Source of the DNA: Mercurialis annua
Taxonomy: Eukaryota > Streptophyta > Magnoliopsida > Malpighiales > Euphorbiaceae
Assembly: GCF_937616625.2 (NCBI RefSeq)
Contig: NC_065572.1
Coordinates: forward strand, 45,287,653-45,351,652
Length of the DNA stretch: 64,000 nucleotides
Direction: 5' to 3'
How positions within the stretch are numbered: the first letter of the stretch is position 1; every line of letters begins with the position of its first letter. Under the pieces are notes generated by a model. It ran no database searches. It saw nothing but the letters and a program-made list of their open reading frames with translations, and had not been told where the DNA came from. Of the stretch, positions 61,455 through 64,000 are shown in pieces. Made by a program: the position numbers and the translations under genes.

Positions 61455-64000
61455 GCGTCACAAGTCTCTCTAACCCGTCGTTCCGATTACCTAAGCATGG
61501 TTAGGTTATATTAAGCAACCTGTGCGTGAAAAATGGCAAATAGATTAGTATGTCGTTTCTCAAGTCTATCTAACGCGTCGTTCCGATTACCTAAGCATGG
61601 TTAGGTTATATTACGCAAAGTGTGCGTGAAAAATGACACTAGATTAGTATTTTCACGTTTCAAGTCTCTTTAACGCGTCGTTTTGATTTCCAAGCTTATG
61701 TCGCGTCACAAGTCTCTCTAACGCGTCGCTCCGATTAAATAAGCATGGTTAGGTTATATAACATAAAGAGTGCGTGAAAAGTGACGCTAGATTAGTATGT
61801 CGCCTCGAAAAGCTCTTTCACGCGTCTTTTTGATTACCATGATTATGTCGCATCACAAGTCTTTCTAACGCGTCGTTCCGATTACCGAAGAATGGTTAGG
61901 CTATATTACGCAAAGTGTGCGTGAAAAGTAACAATAAATTAGTATGTCGTGTCTCACGGCTATTTAACGCGTCTATCCAATTACCTAAGCATGGTTACGT
62001 TATATTACGCAAAGTGTGCGTGGATAGTGACGCTAGATTAGTATGTCGCGTCTCAGTTCTCATAAATGCATTGTACCAATTAACTAAGGATGGTTAGGTT
62101 ACTTTACGGAAAGTGTGCGTGAAAAGTAACGATACTAACGCGTTATTCCGTTTATCTAAGCACGGCTAGGTTATATTATGCAGAGTGTGTGTGAAAAGTT
62201 AAGCTAGATTAGTATGTCGCGTCTCAATTCTTTTTAACGCGTTTTACCTATTACCTATGCATGGTTAGGTTATATTACGCAAAATGTTCGTGAAAAGTTA
62301 TGCTAGATTAGTATGTCACGTTTCAAGTCTCTTTAACGCGTCGTTCCGATTACCTAAGCATATTTAGGTTATATTACGCAAAGTGTGCGTGAAAAGTGAC
62401 GCTAGATTAGTATGTCGCGTCTCCAGTCTTTTTAACGCGTCATTTCGATTACCTAAGCATGGTTAGGTTATAATACGAAAAGTGTGGGTGAAAAGTGACG
62501 CTAGGTTAGTATGTCACGTCCTCAAGTCTCTTTAACGCGTCGTTCCGATTACCTAAGCATGGTTAGGTTATACTACGCAAAGTGTGCGTGAAAAGTGACG
62601 CTAGATTATTGTATCGCATCTCAAGTCTTTTTAACGCGTCGTTTCAATTACGTAAGCATGGTTAGGTTATATTACACATAGTGTGCGTGAAAAGTGACGA
62701 TAGATTAGTATGTCGCGTCTCAAGTCTCTTTAACGCGTCGTTTCGATTACCATGCTTATCTCGCGTCACAAGTCTCTATGATGCATTGTTCCGATTACCT
62801 AAGCATGGTTAGGTTATATTACGCAAAGTGTGGGTGAAAAGTGACGCTAGGTTAGTATGTCGCTTCTTAAGTCTCTTTAACTCGTCGTTCCGATTACCTA
62901 ACATGGTTAGGGTATACTACGCAAAGTGTGAGTGAAAAGTGACGCTAGATTATTATGTTGCATCTCAAGTGTTTTTAGCGCGTCATTTTGATTACCAAAG
63001 AATGGTTAGGTTATATTACGCAAAGTGTGCGTGAAAAGTGACGATAGATTAGTATGTCGCGTCTCAAGTTTCTTTAGCGCGTCGTTTTGATTACCATGCT
63101 TATCTTGCATCACAGGTCTCTTTAACGCGTCGTTCCGATTACCTAAGCATGGTTAGGTTGTATTACACAAAGTGCGCGTGAAAAGTGATGTTAGATTAGT
63201 ATAGCGCTTCTCAAGTCTATTTAGTGTATCGTTCCGATTACCTAAGCTTGTATAGTTTGTATTACACAAAGTGTGCGTGAAAAGTAACAATTGATTAGTA
63301 TGTTGCGTCTCAAGTCTCTTTAACGCGTTGTTTTGATTACCTAAGCATGGTTAGGTTATATATTACACAAAGTGTACGTGAAAAGTGACTGTATATTAGT
63401 ATCTCGCGTGTCAAGTCTCTTTTAAGCGTGTTCTGATTACCTATGCATGGTTATGTTATATTACGCAAACTGTGCGTGAAAAGTGACGGTATGTTAGTAT
63501 GTCACGTCTCAAGTCCCTTTAAAGCCTCGTTCCGATTACCTAAGCATGGTTAGGTTTAATTACGCAAAGTGTGCGTGAAAAGTGATGCTAGATTAGTATG
63601 TCGCATCTCAAGTCTCTTTAATGCATCGTTCCGATTACCTCAGCATGGTTAGGTTAGGTTATGCAAAATGTGCGTGAAAAGTGACAATTGATAAGTATGT
63701 TGCATCACAAGTCTCTCTAACGCATCGTTCCGATTACCTAAGCATTATTAGATTATATTATGCAAAGTATGCGTGATAAGTGACGCTGATTAGTATGTCG
63801 CGTCACAAGTCTCTCTAACACGTCCTTCCAATTACCTAAGCATGGTTAGGTTATATTACGCAAAGTGTGCGTGAAAAGTGACAATAGATTAGTATGTCGC
63901 GTCTTAAGCCTCTTTAACGCGTCGTTTCGATTACCTAAACATGGTTAGGTTATTTTACGCAAAGTGTGCTTGAAATTTGACGCTAGATTACTATGCCGTG
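61455..64000 (-). repeat. Tandem 99-bp satellite, reverse block, to window end
   Basis: The reverse array continues beyond the window. Many monomers are near consensus (for example 62,330-62,420 and 62,520-62,610). Short 48-bp units occur near 61,690, 61,835, 62,755 and 63,095. No gene is seen. Confidence 0.95.

Noticed and set aside
1..64000. Centromeric identity of the satellite
   Set aside because: Array form and insert types fit heterochromatin, but nothing in the sequence alone shows centromere function; subtelomeric or interstitial arrays look the same.

Overview
This window is repetitive plant nuclear DNA, about 90% of it one tandem satellite, and I see no intact cellular gene. The plant assignment rests on a plastid ycf2 fragment embedded in the array, degenerate plant pararetrovirus (Caulimoviridae) sequences carrying an initiator-tRNA-Met primer-binding motif, and two small Mutator-like terminal-inverted-repeat elements. 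I do not recognise the satellite family and cannot name the species. The satellite runs off both ends of the window.

The satellite monomer is about 99 bp, with recurrent variants of about 102 bp and a 48-bp internally deleted form. Here 'forward' means the + strand reads cgttaaagagactt, and 'reverse' means it reads aagtctctttaacg. Blocks: 1-11,449 forward; 11,450-33,231 reverse; 34,740-42,745 forward; 42,746-64,000 reverse. The three orientation switches differ. The one at about 11,449 is abrupt. The one at 33.2-34.7 kb is occupied by a viral fragment. The one at 42,745 lies at the centre of a perfect 52-bp palindrome. Above the monomer level there are higher-order repeats and segmental duplications with several periods (about 0.85, 0.96, 1.65, 3.1 and 4.3 kb).

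Non-satellite inserts, left to right: a 295-bp Mutator-like MITE (3,261-3,555); an unassigned fragment of about 93 bp, possibly a Copia LTR piece (15,533-15,625); a 343-bp MITE with a perfect 9-bp target-site duplication (15,825-16,167); endogenous pararetrovirus fragment A on the minus strand (33,232-34,739: leader, primer-binding site, movement-protein region, linker); fragment B on the plus strand (46,170-50,752: end of movement protein, linker, coiled coil, coat protein, protease, reverse transcriptase, RNase H); a viral leader snippet of about 104 bp (52,528-52,631); and a plastid ycf2 fragment (61,271-61,454).

Fragments A and B overlap by roughly 0.7 kb at about 95% identity by eye. Together they span from the primer-binding site to RNase H. 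Both carry several frameshifts and stop codons, so both are non-functional relics. The domain order, apparently one continuous polyprotein, resembles petuvirus- or florendovirus-type members, but the genus is not settled here. The many 60-80 codon open frames across the array are by-products of a 99-bp (33-codon) period and are not annotated as genes. I saw no tRNA or rRNA gene, CRISPR array or cellular promoter.
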